Assembly: GCA_019114445.1 (NCBI GenBank)
Contig: DXFL01000019.1
Location: 1-64,000 of the forward strand
Reading direction: 5' to 3'
From: Candidatus Barnesiella excrementigallinarum
Lineage (GTDB): Bacteria > Bacteroidota > Bacteroidia > Bacteroidales > Barnesiellaceae
Length of the DNA: 64,000 nucleotides
Under the pieces are notes generated by a model. That model ran no database searches. It was not told the DNA's origin and saw only the letters and a list, made by a program, of their open reading frames with translations. Each line of letters begins with the position of its first letter. Position 1 is the stretch's first letter. The translations under genes and the position numbers were made by a program. Shown piece by piece: positions 28,605 to 37,122 of the stretch.

Positions 28605-29021
28605 ATGGCGCTCAAACGACGACATAAAATAGACGCAGCATTCAGCATGGCATCCATGACCGATGTCATCTTCCTGCTGCTCATCTTCTTTATGATTACC
28701 TCGACGATCGTTTTCCCGAACTCCATCAAGGTGAACCTCCCGCAAAGCAACCAGCAAGCGGCGGCAAAACCGCTCACCCGGGTAACCATCGACGAAAACC
28801 TCAACTATTACGTTGCATTCGGCAACGAAGCGGCAAAACCCGTCACCTACGACCAGTTGGTTCAGCAACTTGCCGAAACGCCCCTCAACGATCCCGAACG
28901 GTTTGTCGCCCTGTATGCCGACGAAACGGTTCCCTACCGCGAAATTGTCAAAGTGCTCAACATCGCCAACGACAACCATTTAAAAATGGTTTTGGCTACC
29001 AAACCCATTAAAAACCAATAA
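28605..29021 (+). CDS. exbD: ExbD-type biopolymer transport protein
   Basis: A 138-residue single-pass protein. A short cytosolic N-terminus (ALKRRHKIDAAFSMASMTD) with the conserved membrane aspartate in MTDVIFLLLIFFMIT (about residue 25) is followed by a periplasmic domain. It lies 12 bases after exbB and 18 before tonB. It forms the ExbB-ExbD motor. Confidence 0.9.
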   Translation: MALKRRHKIDAAFSMASMTDVIFLLLIFFMITSTIVFPNSIKVNLPQSNQQAAAKPLTRVTIDENLNYYVAFGNEAAKPVTYDQLVQQLAETPLNDPERFVALYADETVPYREIVKVLNIANDNHLKMVLATKPIKNQ

Positions 29022-29039
29022 CCCTCTGCCGCCTCTCCC

Positions 29040-29801
29040 GTGGAACAGCCCCAAAAAGAAAAAATACAAGCCCTCGTCGCCACAATAGCCCTGCACGCGA
29101 TACTCCTGCTTATCTTGTGGCTCTCGGTCTTGGGTCAAGAGCCCATAGGGTCGGGAAGCGGCGTTTTGGTGCAGGTAGGATTTGTCGACGAAGCATCGGG
29201 TATGTTCGAATCGAATGCCAACCAACCGCAACAAGCCCAAGAAGCCAAGCAGCCCGACGAAAACGACGACAAACTACTCACCCAAAACGACGAAGAGAGT
29301 ATCCATATCGAAGAGGAAAAAGAGAAAAGCGAAAAGAAAAAAGAACAACCCTCGCAAGAGAACAAACAAGACGACCGCATTGCCAACCAGGTGAAAAACG
29401 CCTTCGGGAAAGGGGTATCGAACGACGGTAGCCGAGGCGACAGCGACACGGGCAGCGGCACACAAGGCAATCCCTTCGGCAATGCCTCGACCGGCGAAAT
29501 AACCGGTGTCGGAGGATACGGAGGTTACAATTTGGGCGGCCGGGGACTGGTAGGCTCCCTGCCCTATCCTCAATACGACAACAGCAACGACGCCGGGACC
29601 ATAGCCATATCTATTACCGTAAATCCGCAAGGCGAAGTCATCAACGCCATCGCCACGGTAAACGGCAGCAAAGGTACCGCATTCTCCAATCCCAAACTAC
29701 GAGCTTCGGCCGAAGCCGCAGCCCGCAAATCGCGGTTCGAACGGAGTTCGGGCTCGTCCAACCAAACGGGCGTAATCATATACATCTTTAAACAAAACTG
29801 A
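29040..29801 (+). CDS. TonB-like energy transducer
   Basis: A 253-residue protein that would carry energy from ExbBD to outer-membrane receptors. An N-terminal anchor (ALVATIALHAILLLILWLSVLG, residues 11-32) is followed by a charged Gln/Glu/Lys-rich periplasmic linker (about 55-125), a Gly-rich stretch and a C-terminal domain with TIAISITVNPQGEVINA and IIYIFKQN. The start is a GTG at 29040; no upstream ATG exists before the exbD stop, and the anchor needs this start. The C-terminal domain is a weak match to canonical TonB, as is usual for Bacteroidetes. Confidence 0.8.
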   Translation: MEQPQKEKIQALVATIALHAILLLILWLSVLGQEPIGSGSGVLVQVGFVDEASGMFESNANQPQQAQEAKQPDENDDKLLTQNDEESIHIEEEKEKSEKKKEQPSQENKQDDRIANQVKNAFGKGVSNDGSRGDSDTGSGTQGNPFGNASTGEITGVGGYGGYNLGGRGLVGSLPYPQYDNSNDAGTIAISITVNPQGEVINAIATVNGSKGTAFSNPKLRASAEAAARKSRFERSSGSSNQTGVIIYIFKQN

Positions 29802-29822
29802 TTGAACCCCGTTCGCCCTCCC

Positions 29823-29872
29823 GTTGCGATTCTTAAAAAAACCGGCAAAAGAAAAAGCGGGGGAATCGCAAC
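29823..29872. repeat. 10-base inverted repeat with A-rich centre
   Basis: GTTGCGATTC (29823-29832) and GAATCGCAAC (29863-29872) are perfect complements 30 bases apart. No T-run follows on the plus strand, so it may be an mRNA 3'-end structure rather than a terminator. Confidence 0.4.
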
Positions 29873-29988
29873 CACCAAAGCTACGGTTCCTCCGCCATCA
29901 CACACATAACACAGTATATAAACCAAACAATCCACTTTGTAAATGGTTCATAGATACCCAATAAAAAATAGCAATCATTATTAAAACG

Positions 29989-30028
29989 ACAAGTCCCAAA
30001 AGTTCTTCTCACTCTTGGGACTTGTTTT
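29989..30028. terminator. Bidirectional terminator between tonB-like and sensor genes
   Basis: ACAAGTCCCAA (29989-29999) pairs with TTGGGACTTGT (30015-30025), flanked by AAAA before and TTT after, between convergent genes. Confidence 0.75.
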
Positions 30029-30063
30029 ATCCGGTGGGGGTTATCCCCCTGTTACCTTCAATA

Positions 30064-30558
30064 CTACCGTCCTTTCCCTTTGTGTTGGGCATTCTTGCCA
30101 CCATGCCATTTCATCATGGCCCGTGGGAATTTCATTTGAGCGTTTTTGAATTTGAAAAGTTTTTCGTTCGACAGGAACACTTTAAACTTATCGTAATACT
30201 CCCGATCGAGCTGGGCCATCTTCTCGTCTTTTTCGAGCAAAGCCTGTGCCGCTTTTTCATATTCGGTATCGGTAACGGCAGTGGTCGACCGCGCCACCCG
30301 GCGAGCAAACTCGCGGGCCTCCTTGTCTATTTTCCATTTTTTCCCTTCCAGCTCTTCATATAACGGGAAAAACTGCTTGGCCTCCTGTTCGGTAAGCTCT
30401 ATCTGTTTCATCATATAGTCGCGGCGGAACTGGCAAAACTGGTCGAATTTCTCTTTCCGTTGCTGCTTCTTCTCGGCATCGTTGCCATTTTGGGCATTGA
30501 TCGATACCGGCAAAGCCAACCACACAAAAGCCGTAAACAATAAAACTATTTTTTTCAT
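30064..30558 (-). CDS. Periplasmic Spy/CpxP-like sensor linked to an ECF sigma factor
   Basis: A 164-residue protein with a signal peptide (MKKIVLLFTAFVWLALPVSINAQ) and a mature part made of charged helices. MKQIELTEQEAKQFFPLYEELE resembles the LTxxQ helix of Spy/CpxP-type proteins, but the exact motif is LTEQE. It is the last gene of a sigma/membrane protein/sensor trio and ends in a Lys/His/Gly-rich tail. An upstream in-frame start would add 25 residues before the signal peptide, so the ATG at 30558 is preferred. A role in sensing misfolded protein or metal is inference. Confidence 0.75.
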   Translation of the reverse strand: MKKIVLLFTAFVWLALPVSINAQNGNDAEKKQQRKEKFDQFCQFRRDYMMKQIELTEQEAKQFFPLYEELEGKKWKIDKEAREFARRVARSTTAVTDTEYEKAAQALLEKDEKMAQLDREYYDKFKVFLSNEKLFKFKNAQMKFPRAMMKWHGGKNAQHKGKGR

Positions 30559-30580
30559 AACGGTTATGGGTATTCGTTCT

Positions 30581-30949
30581 TTAATAATCGCCATCGGTAT
30601 AATAGATCTCGTAGGCTGTATAATCGTCGACATAATGAGCGATCCACTCGTCTTCTACCGAGGTATCTTCGACTACGGATGCTGTCATTTCCACATCGGG
30701 GGTCTCGCCCTTCTCTACCGAGAATATTCCGGTAAACATTTTCAACATGAGCCATATCCCGGCAAACATGGCGGCCATATATACCCACGGCCTTACCCGC
30801 AGCCACAAGGCAGGCTGCACCGGTTCGGGGATTTCCCGCTCAGGAAGACGGTCGACCATCTTCTCGGTAAAATCGTCGAAATAACCCTCCGGGGCTTTCA
30901 GCCCGTGCTTCCGACCGATTTCATCTAATAGGGGAGTTTTCTTTTCCAT
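30581..30949 (-). CDS. Single-pass membrane protein, possible anti-sigma factor
   Basis: A 122-residue protein with a cytosolic N-terminus (about 50 residues), one membrane segment (VYMAAMFAGIWLMLKMFTGIF, about 56-76) and an acidic, Tyr-rich C-terminus. The N-terminal LLDEIGRKHGLKAPEGYFDDFTEKM pattern recurs in Bacteroidetes proteins encoded next to ECF sigma factors. It lies between a sigma gene and a Spy-like sensor gene, so it may hold the sigma factor inactive. No recognised zinc anti-sigma motif is present. Confidence 0.6.
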   Translation of the reverse strand: MEKKTPLLDEIGRKHGLKAPEGYFDDFTEKMVDRLPEREIPEPVQPALWLRVRPWVYMAAMFAGIWLMLKMFTGIFSVEKGETPDVEMTASVVEDTSVEDEWIAHYVDDYTAYEIYYTDGDY

Positions 30950-30992
30950 AGCTGCACCTTTTGTTTGTTAGACACGAAAAAAAGAAAAAGGT

Positions 30993-31544
30993 TTAAATAT
31001 GTGCTTGCAGATATTCCTCTATTTTTTTCGCAGCATGATGGTACGAAGCCTTCAAGGCTCCTACCGACGTACCCAAAATCTCGGACATATCCTCGTACTT
31101 CATTTCATCGAAATAGCGCATATTAAACACCAGCCTTTGTTTCTCCGGGAGTTGCAAAATAGCCTGTTGCAAGAGTTTTTGAACCCGATCTCCATCGAAA
31201 TAGTCGTCGCTCTCGATACTCGTCAACAGAAAATCGTCGGCATCGTCGGCCGTGAGATTGCGACGTTCCCGCTCTTTGGACAAAAAGGTAAGGGTCTCGT
31301 TCACGGCTATACGATAGAGCCAAGTCGACAACTTAGCATCGCCTCTGAAATATTCTATACTTCCCCAAGCTTTCAAAAAAGTATTTTGCAACAAATCGTT
31401 GGCATCGTCGTGCGAAAGTACCATTTTTCTGATTTGCCAATATAACGGCTCGCTATACCGCGCCACCACCCGGGCGAACGCCTGTCGCACAGTCGCCGGG
31501 TTTTGCAGTTGCTCGATGACAATCTCTTCGTTATATTCCTGCAT
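30993..31544 (-). CDS. ECF-type RNA polymerase sigma factor
   Basis: A 183-residue extracytoplasmic-function sigma-70 factor. Region 2 is YWQIRKMVLSHDDANDLLQNTFLKAW (about residues 34-60), the linker STWLYRIAVNETL follows, and region 4 is LPEKQRLVFNMRYFDEMKYEDMSEILG with the helix-turn-helix GTSVGALKASYHHAAKKIEE. It likely controls its own three-gene unit plus unknown envelope targets. A near-consensus minus-strand TATCTTTA box lies at 31565-31572. Confidence 0.92.
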   Translation of the reverse strand: MQEYNEEIVIEQLQNPATVRQAFARVVARYSEPLYWQIRKMVLSHDDANDLLQNTFLKAWGSIEYFRGDAKLSTWLYRIAVNETLTFLSKERERRNLTADDADDFLLTSIESDDYFDGDRVQKLLQQAILQLPEKQRLVFNMRYFDEMKYEDMSEILGTSVGALKASYHHAAKKIEEYLQAHI

Positions 31545-31657
31545 AATCTCTTTTTTTCGGGGGATAAAGATACACAGAGGCTTGGGTTTATTCCTAATAT
31601 CTTTGGCTCTTTTTTGTTATTTTTATCATTAGATTAGTTGCAATTGTTTTTATCCAT

Positions 31658-31665
31658 TACTTTTG
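31658..31665 (+). promoter_or_regulatory. -7 box of the ZIP transporter gene
   Basis: TACTTTTG, with TTG at 31638-31640 17 bases upstream. The leader includes an inverted repeat at 31689-31707 (CCAGTGG, 5 bases, CCGCTGG). Confidence 0.5.
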
Positions 31666-31737
31666 TAAACCGGGAACGGAAACCATGTCCAGTGGTTGGA
31701 CCGCTGGCAAATACAAAACCCATTTGTACCTTATTGT

Positions 31738-32532
31738 ATGCAAACAGATTCTATACTTTTAGCATTTATCCTAACCATGATTGCCGGCCTTTCGACCGGA
31801 GTAGGGAGTTTTATCGCCTTCTTTGCCAAACGCACCAATACCAAGTTCCTTTCGGCGGCATTGGGCTTCTCGGCCGGCGTGATGGTTTATATCTCGTTTA
31901 TGGAATTAATGCCAGAAGCATTGGGTATGCTCAGCGAGAATTTCGGGGCCCGCCTATCAAACATCTATATGTTAATGGCTTTCTTTGCGGGCACATCGTT
32001 CATCGCCCTAATAGACTTTCTTATCCCCGAGGACGAAAACCCGCACGAAATTCACCGGGTAGAAGAACTTTCGGGGCAACAGCGGTTACAACGTACCGGA
32101 ATATTGATGGCTTTGGCCATCGGCATTCACAATTTCCCGGAGGGGCTCGCCACATTCGCCTCGGCATTGGGAAACATCGACATTGCCATACCCATTGTCA
32201 TTGCCATTGCTATCCATAATATCCCGGAGGGGATTGCCGTCTCTGTCCCCATCTACCAAGCTACCGGCAGCCGCAAAAAGGCATTTTGGTATTCCCTGCT
32301 GTCGGGTATGGCCGAACCGGTGGGAGCCATCATCGGATTTCTATTCCTGCTGCCGTTTTGGACACCTACCATTCACGCCCTACTGCTGGCTTTCGTATCA
32401 GGAATCATGATTTTCATCTCGTTCGACGAACTGCTGCCGGGTGCCGAAAAATACGGGCACCATCACTACGGGATAGGAGGTGTCATTACCGGTATGGCTG
32501 TTATGGCTGTAAGCCTGCTGTTCTTTATCTGA
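31738..32532 (+). CDS. ZIP family metal (zinc) transporter
   Basis: A 264-residue inner-membrane protein with about eight hydrophobic segments. The two metal-site helices are HNFPEGLATF and HNIPEGIAVS, characteristic of ZupT-type ZIP carriers that import zinc and other divalent metals. The start is the ATG at 31738; a TTG at 31696 would add 14 residues and lies inside a leader hairpin. A TonB-dependent receptor follows 99 bases downstream in the same direction, so a metal-uptake pair is possible but not proved. Confidence 0.88.
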   Translation: MQTDSILLAFILTMIAGLSTGVGSFIAFFAKRTNTKFLSAALGFSAGVMVYISFMELMPEALGMLSENFGARLSNIYMLMAFFAGTSFIALIDFLIPEDENPHEIHRVEELSGQQRLQRTGILMALAIGIHNFPEGLATFASALGNIDIAIPIVIAIAIHNIPEGIAVSVPIYQATGSRKKAFWYSLLSGMAEPVGAIIGFLFLLPFWTPTIHALLLAFVSGIMIFISFDELLPGAEKYGHHHYGIGGVITGMAVMAVSLLFFI

Positions 32533-32631
32533 AAAATCACTATTATTGATGATTGCAGGAGATTTTTTTCTCGCATTACTTTGTTATCTATATTAACGAA
32601 GATACAAACTGCTGTCAGGTAATTAAGATTT

Positions 32632-35031
32632 ATGAAAAATTTTCTGCTTCCTCTCTTATGGGGAACATGGCTCCTTCCTGTGATGGGAATGCCTTTGTCG
32701 GCAACTACCGACTCATTAGGAAACCGAACGTACAACCTCAGTGCGGTAACCATCATCAGCACTCCCAAATGGGAATCGAAACTATTTGAGTTTCCCGGAT
32801 CGATTACGTATCTCGATACCCGGCAAATCGACGAGATGAATATCCACTCGGTAAAAGACATTTCTACGGTCGTACCCAACCTTTTCATTCCCAACTACGG
32901 CTCCAAACTCATCTCCTCGGCCTATATCCGAGGGATCGGGTCGCGTATCAACTCACCGGCTGTGGGGCTTTACGTAAACAATGTTCCCTATTTGGACAAA
33001 AGTGCCTTCGATTTCGATTTTATCGACATTGCCGATATAGAGGTATTGAAAGGCCCTCAGGGAACACTTTACGGCAGAAATACAATGGCCGGACTTGTCA
33101 ATATACAAACCATTTCGCCTTTGGAAAAACAAGGGTCGAAGGTAAAACTAAGTTTCGGCAACTACAACTTGTGGGGAGTCGCCGCCAGTACCAGTCAAAA
33201 GGTTACCGACGATTTGGCGTTCTCGGTAAATGCCCGCTATCGTGCCGACGACGGCTATTTCAAAAACTCATTTACCAAGAGGAATAGCGGGAGCACCCGC
33301 TCAGGCGGAGGCCGTGTGCAAATAGACTGGCGGGTAAACCGTCAATGGAAGTTGAGTTTCAGCGGCGACTACGAAGGGAGCGACCAACAGGGGTATCCCT
33401 ATGCCTACTACGACCAAACTCAGGGAAAAGCCGGAGACATCGGCTATAACGACGAGGCATCGTACCGCCGCGACCTTTTCACCTCGGGCTTATCGGCTCA
33501 ATATATCGACGAGCGTTTTATCTTCACGTCGACAACCGGATACCAGTATCTCGACGACGATATGCACCTCGACCAAGACTTTACGCCGCTTTCGGTCTTT
33601 ACCCTGCAACAAAAACAAAAAATGCACGCGGTTTCGCAAGAGTTCGTTTTCAAATCGCATAAGGGGAAACGATGGGAATGGGTAGGCGGCGTGTTCGGCT
33701 TTTACCAAAACACACGCACAAACGGCCCGGTCGATTTCAAGAAAGATGGTATAGATTTACTCATCACCCGGCAAACCAACGAGCAACTGGCAGCCCTTAA
33801 ACAAAATCCCGCATTGGCGAATATGCCCGATATTTCGATTGCCATCGACAACGAAAACCTCTATATCGACGGCATTTACAAAACCCCGGCTTACGGGGCA
33901 GCCGCGTTCGGACAAACGACACTCAACCGTATCTTTGTCGACGGATTATCGGCAACCGTAGGATTGCGTATCGACTACGAACACAACCAAATCCATCATC
34001 ACACTCATGCCACGCAGGAGTTGTCGGGGAAAGCCAACGTATCGATCAATGCCGGGGGACACCCCATCACCATACAGCAACCCTTTGCCCTACCCCTCGG
34101 TATCGATGGGAAAGAATCGATGCACGCCATCGAATTATCACCCAAGTTCGAGCTAAAATATGCCATCGGGAACAAAAGTTTCATCTATGCCTCGGCAACC
34201 CGGGGATACCGTTCCGGAGGATATAATTTCCAAATGTTTTCCAACCTCATACAATCGCAAATCCGCACCAGCATGATGAGCGAATTGATGAAAAACATGG
34301 GCGGCGGGACAGGCAACGACAGTCGCCCCGTCGCAAGCCGGGCATCGGGGATGCCCTCTTTCGAAACACCCGACGTAAAACAAGCCATCTCTTACAAACC
34401 CGAACACAGTTGGAACTACGAAATTGGAGGCCGCTCGCAGCTCATCGACAATCGCCTGTTTACCGACTTGGCTCTGTTCTATATCGATTGCCACGACCAG
34501 CAAATCGCCGCCGTAAGCGGATATGGCCGCGTCACCAAAAATTCGGGGCGTACTGCCAGCTACGGGTTGGAAGCCTCGCTACGGGCAACCCCCACCAACA
34601 GAATCCTGTTATCGGCATCATACGGCTATACCCACGCTACTTTCAAAGAGTATAACGACGGTACAAACGACTATGCCGGCAACTTCGTACCCTTTGCCCC
34701 GGCTCACACACTGGCGCTTTCGGGGGCTTACACGCTGCCTATCGACAAGGCTACCGACGTGACCTTCGACCTGCAATATTTAGGGCAAGGGAAAATATAC
34801 TGGACCGAAGCAAACAATGCAGCACAAAACTTCTACGGATTGGTAAATGCATCGATTCTGCTTTCGGGGAAATATGCCGATTTGAAACTTTGGGGCAGGA
34901 ACCTGCTGAATCGACATTATCAAGCATTTTACTTCGAAACGATGAACGCCGAAAACCTATCGGAGCCCAACAGTTTTATTCAACAGGGGAGGCCAATGAC
35001 TTTCGGGGTCGACATTACCCTTAAATTCTGA
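32632..35031 (+). CDS. TonB-dependent outer-membrane receptor
   Basis: A 799-residue TonB-dependent receptor. A signal peptide (about residues 1-24) leads into a TonB-box-like stretch (YNLSAVTIIST), a plug domain (SITYLDTRQIDEMN...YIRGIG...VLKGPQGTLYGRNTMAGLVNI) and a long barrel ending in KF. It lacks the N-terminal carboxypeptidase-like domain of SusC proteins and has no SusD partner, so a siderophore, haem, vitamin or metal ligand is likelier than a glycan. The neighbouring ZIP gene makes a metal complex a reasonable guess. Confidence 0.9.
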   Translation: MKNFLLPLLWGTWLLPVMGMPLSATTDSLGNRTYNLSAVTIISTPKWESKLFEFPGSITYLDTRQIDEMNIHSVKDISTVVPNLFIPNYGSKLISSAYIRGIGSRINSPAVGLYVNNVPYLDKSAFDFDFIDIADIEVLKGPQGTLYGRNTMAGLVNIQTISPLEKQGSKVKLSFGNYNLWGVAASTSQKVTDDLAFSVNARYRADDGYFKNSFTKRNSGSTRSGGGRVQIDWRVNRQWKLSFSGDYEGSDQQGYPYAYYDQTQGKAGDIGYNDEASYRRDLFTSGLSAQYIDERFIFTSTTGYQYLDDDMHLDQDFTPLSVFTLQQKQKMHAVSQEFVFKSHKGKRWEWVGGVFGFYQNTRTNGPVDFKKDGIDLLITRQTNEQLAALKQNPALANMPDISIAIDNENLYIDGIYKTPAYGAAAFGQTTLNRIFVDGLSATVGLRIDYEHNQIHHHTHATQELSGKANVSINAGGHPITIQQPFALPLGIDGKESMHAIELSPKFELKYAIGNKSFIYASATRGYRSGGYNFQMFSNLIQSQIRTSMMSELMKNMGGGTGNDSRPVASRASGMPSFETPDVKQAISYKPEHSWNYEIGGRSQLIDNRLFTDLALFYIDCHDQQIAAVSGYGRVTKNSGRTASYGLEASLRATPTNRILLSASYGYTHATFKEYNDGTNDYAGNFVPFAPAHTLALSGAYTLPIDKATDVTFDLQYLGQGKIYWTEANNAAQNFYGLVNASILLSGKYADLKLWGRNLLNRHYQAFYFETMNAENLSEPNSFIQQGRPMTFGVDITLKF

Positions 35032-35036
35032 CAAAA

Positions 35037-35075
35037 CCAAACACCCCCTCGTTATAAACACGAAGGGGCGTTTGG
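35037..35075. terminator. Bidirectional terminator between TonB-dependent receptor and PCMD-like gene
   Basis: A stem from CCAAAC (35037) to GTTTGG (35075) with CCCCTCG pairing CGAAGGGG inside, one mismatch. The minus strand continues with TTTTGTC, so it suits the PCMD-like gene best. Confidence 0.6.
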
Positions 35076-35110
35076 GTATCTCGTCTTATCGATTCCAAAA
35101 GGCAGTCCGT

Positions 35111-36088
35111 TTAGTAGCCCAATGCTACATTGTCGATCCAAAAAACGCTGCCCAATCCGCCGACATACGCCGTGCCACAAGTGGCCGAAGCCATCACGAG
35201 CATATGGGTAACCGGCTCGTCGGCCGCTCCCCAACCCACTTCGATAACCGGTACCAGTTTCCCTTTGCTGTTCCGGCAATAATAGGCACTCTCCTCAGAG
35301 ATAAGTCCCATATAGGGTTTATAAAAAGACTTTCCGGTAATATCGCCATAGTAAATGGGAATGGAATGCCCATTTACCCAATCGGGAGTACTTTTCACAT
35401 ATCGTTCCCGACCGGTTCCCACACGATGGGCATATACGTTTCCGTCGGCATCTTCCCACCGATGCTGCAACAAAATATACACCTCGGCACTATCCCGGCC
35501 GGGGAGTTTCTTGCGGGGGCTGAATCCGGTCGATTGCGTACGGAAATCGTCGGGCGAAGCCTTATATTTATAATCGAAAATCAACCTGACCGGCCGTTTG
35601 GTAAAAGGGATTCCCATCTCCATCTTGCTATATGGGTCGTTTGTAGAACGTATAGGCTCATCGATTTCGCCCAAGAAAATACTACCGCTCACCAACACAT
35701 GGAGATTCATCAATCCCAACACGCAACAATCTTCGATAACCGTTTCCATGCGGGCACACGTCCCTCCATCGGCTCGTTTTTCGGGACGCACGGTGTTACT
35801 GGTCTTTATCACACCCATCACATTGGCCATCACATTGGACGAAGCCCACGGCGAACCGCCCATATTTTTGTATGCCTTATTCCCCTTGATATAACGGGTG
35901 GGAGCAATAGCATAGACCATTTTTGTCTTGCCTCCCAACAAAGCCGACTCCTTTATTTCGCGGGTAACCCACTGTTCGAAATCACCAAAAGCAATGGGCT
36001 CGACCCGTTGTGCCGACAATCCACACACACTTCCCAAAGCCAAAACCGCCGTAAGAAAAACGCTTTCTCTTATCTTCTTCATCTCCAT
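35111..36088 (-). CDS. Secreted PCMD-domain-like protein
   Basis: A 325-residue exported protein with a signal peptide (FLTAVLALGSVCGLSAQ). The body resembles the putative carbohydrate metabolism domain (PCMD) found in Bacteroidetes surface proteins: FEQWVTRE near the start, RPVRLIFDYKYKASP in the middle and the C-terminal VFWIDNVALGY. Family function is a putative carbohydrate-binding or -active role. It has no neighbouring glycan genes here. It may be an isolated gene; ligand is unknown. An alternative start two codons in is equally possible. Confidence 0.7.
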   Translation of the reverse strand: MEMKKIRESVFLTAVLALGSVCGLSAQRVEPIAFGDFEQWVTREIKESALLGGKTKMVYAIAPTRYIKGNKAYKNMGGSPWASSNVMANVMGVIKTSNTVRPEKRADGGTCARMETVIEDCCVLGLMNLHVLVSGSIFLGEIDEPIRSTNDPYSKMEMGIPFTKRPVRLIFDYKYKASPDDFRTQSTGFSPRKKLPGRDSAEVYILLQHRWEDADGNVYAHRVGTGRERYVKSTPDWVNGHSIPIYYGDITGKSFYKPYMGLISEESAYYCRNSKGKLVPVIEVGWGAADEPVTHMLVMASATCGTAYVGGLGSVFWIDNVALGY

Positions 36089-36107
36089 TCATCAAATATA
36101 TCTTTTA

Positions 36108-36115
36108 CAAAATTA
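36108..36115 (-). promoter_or_regulatory. -7 box of the PCMD-like gene
   Basis: Minus-strand TAATTTTG, 20 bases upstream of the start codon. Confidence 0.45.
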
Positions 36116-36282
36116 TATCCTCTATCGGTATATTTCCGTCAATTATCTATTTTTAATATTCAAAACCCTTCATTCTTGTTAAAACAATCGATTAATTGCC
36201 TTGTTCATTCACAAAATGTATCTTTTTGTAAAAGAACGCTCCGTTTCGGAAAAGTAGTTTAAATTAAATTTCATCTCTCCGA

Positions 36283-36304
36283 TTTTTACCTATTTTTGTA
36301 AAAA
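36283..36304 (+). promoter_or_regulatory. Promoter/operator of the steroid-reductase operon
   Basis: The -7 box TATTTTTG (36291-36298) sits inside a perfect 7-base inverted repeat, TTTTTAC (36283-36289) and GTAAAAA (36298-36304), with an 8-base centre. A partial copy of the right half, TTTTTGTAAAA, also occurs 70 bases upstream (36223-36233). A repressor bound here would cover the promoter. Confidence 0.5.
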
Positions 36305-36341
36305 GATTATCCATATTATTTATTTAACTCGAAAAACACGA

Positions 36342-37118
36342 ATGGACACAACTTTTTTATTCAATATTTTCTTAATCGTCATGGCTGTCACAGCCCTCAT
36401 CGTTTTTATTGCTTTATATTTTGTTAATGCAGGTTATGGTATGTTTTTCGACAAAAAATGGGGACTGTCACTCTCCAACCGTATCGGCTGGATACTCATG
36501 GAAGCCCCCGTATTTATTGCCATGACTTTCCTTTGGATATTCGCACCCGACGAATATCGTTTCGACCCGGTGCGGATTGTATTTCTGCTCCTGTTTCAAC
36601 TCCACTATTTCCAACGCTCATTCATATTTCCTTTCCTCATCAAAGGGAACAGCCGTATGCCATTGAGCATCATAAGTATGGGGGTTATATTCAACTTGCT
36701 CAACGCACTCATGCAAGGCGGGTGGATTTTCTATATCTCGCCGCTCGACTACTATACCCCCGAATGGTTCAGTTCACCCCAATTCATCATCGGGACCATT
36801 GTCTTCTTGGCCGGTATGTTCATCAATATCCAATCCGACTCCATCATACGCCACCTGCGCAACCCTGGTGACCGTCGCCACTATATCCCCCGAGGCGGAA
36901 TGTTCCGCTGGGTATCGTCGGCCAACTATTTCGGCGAATGGCTCGAATGGGTGGGATTCGCCATTCTCACTTGGTCGTGGGCCGGAGCCGTATTCGCATG
37001 GTGGACTTTCGCCAACCTCGCCCCTCGTTCGGCCGCACTTTACAAGCGGTACACCCAAGAGTTCGGCGAAGAATTTACCCAAGAAAAACGAAAACGAATA
37101 ATTCCTTTTATCTATTGA
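36342..37118 (+). CDS. Steroid 5-alpha-reductase family membrane enzyme
   Basis: A 258-residue integral membrane protein of the 3-oxo-5-alpha-steroid 4-dehydrogenase (SRD5A/DUF1295) family, with about six hydrophobic segments. The C-terminal cofactor region is the clearest match: GDRRHYIPRGGMFRWVSSAN, then YFGEWLEWVGFAI, WTFANLAPRSAALYKRY and EFGEEFT (key residues Gly, Asn, Tyr, Glu). The family reduces the delta4 double bond of 3-oxo steroids with NADPH to give the 5-alpha (allo) form. It heads a four-gene operon, 4 bases before the next gene. The length equals human SRD5A1. A bile-acid or steroid substrate is inferred from family and context. Confidence 0.88.
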   Translation: MDTTFLFNIFLIVMAVTALIVFIALYFVNAGYGMFFDKKWGLSLSNRIGWILMEAPVFIAMTFLWIFAPDEYRFDPVRIVFLLLFQLHYFQRSFIFPFLIKGNSRMPLSIISMGVIFNLLNALMQGGWIFYISPLDYYTPEWFSSPQFIIGTIVFLAGMFINIQSDSIIRHLRNPGDRRHYIPRGGMFRWVSSANYFGEWLEWVGFAILTWSWAGAVFAWWTFANLAPRSAALYKRYTQEFGEEFTQEKRKRIIPFIY

Positions 37119-37122
37119 TAAC

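Noticed and set aside
32533-32631. Possible terminator between the ZIP gene and the TonB receptor
   Set aside because: Pairing between AATCA and TGATT is short and the T-run is not adjacent to a stable stem.
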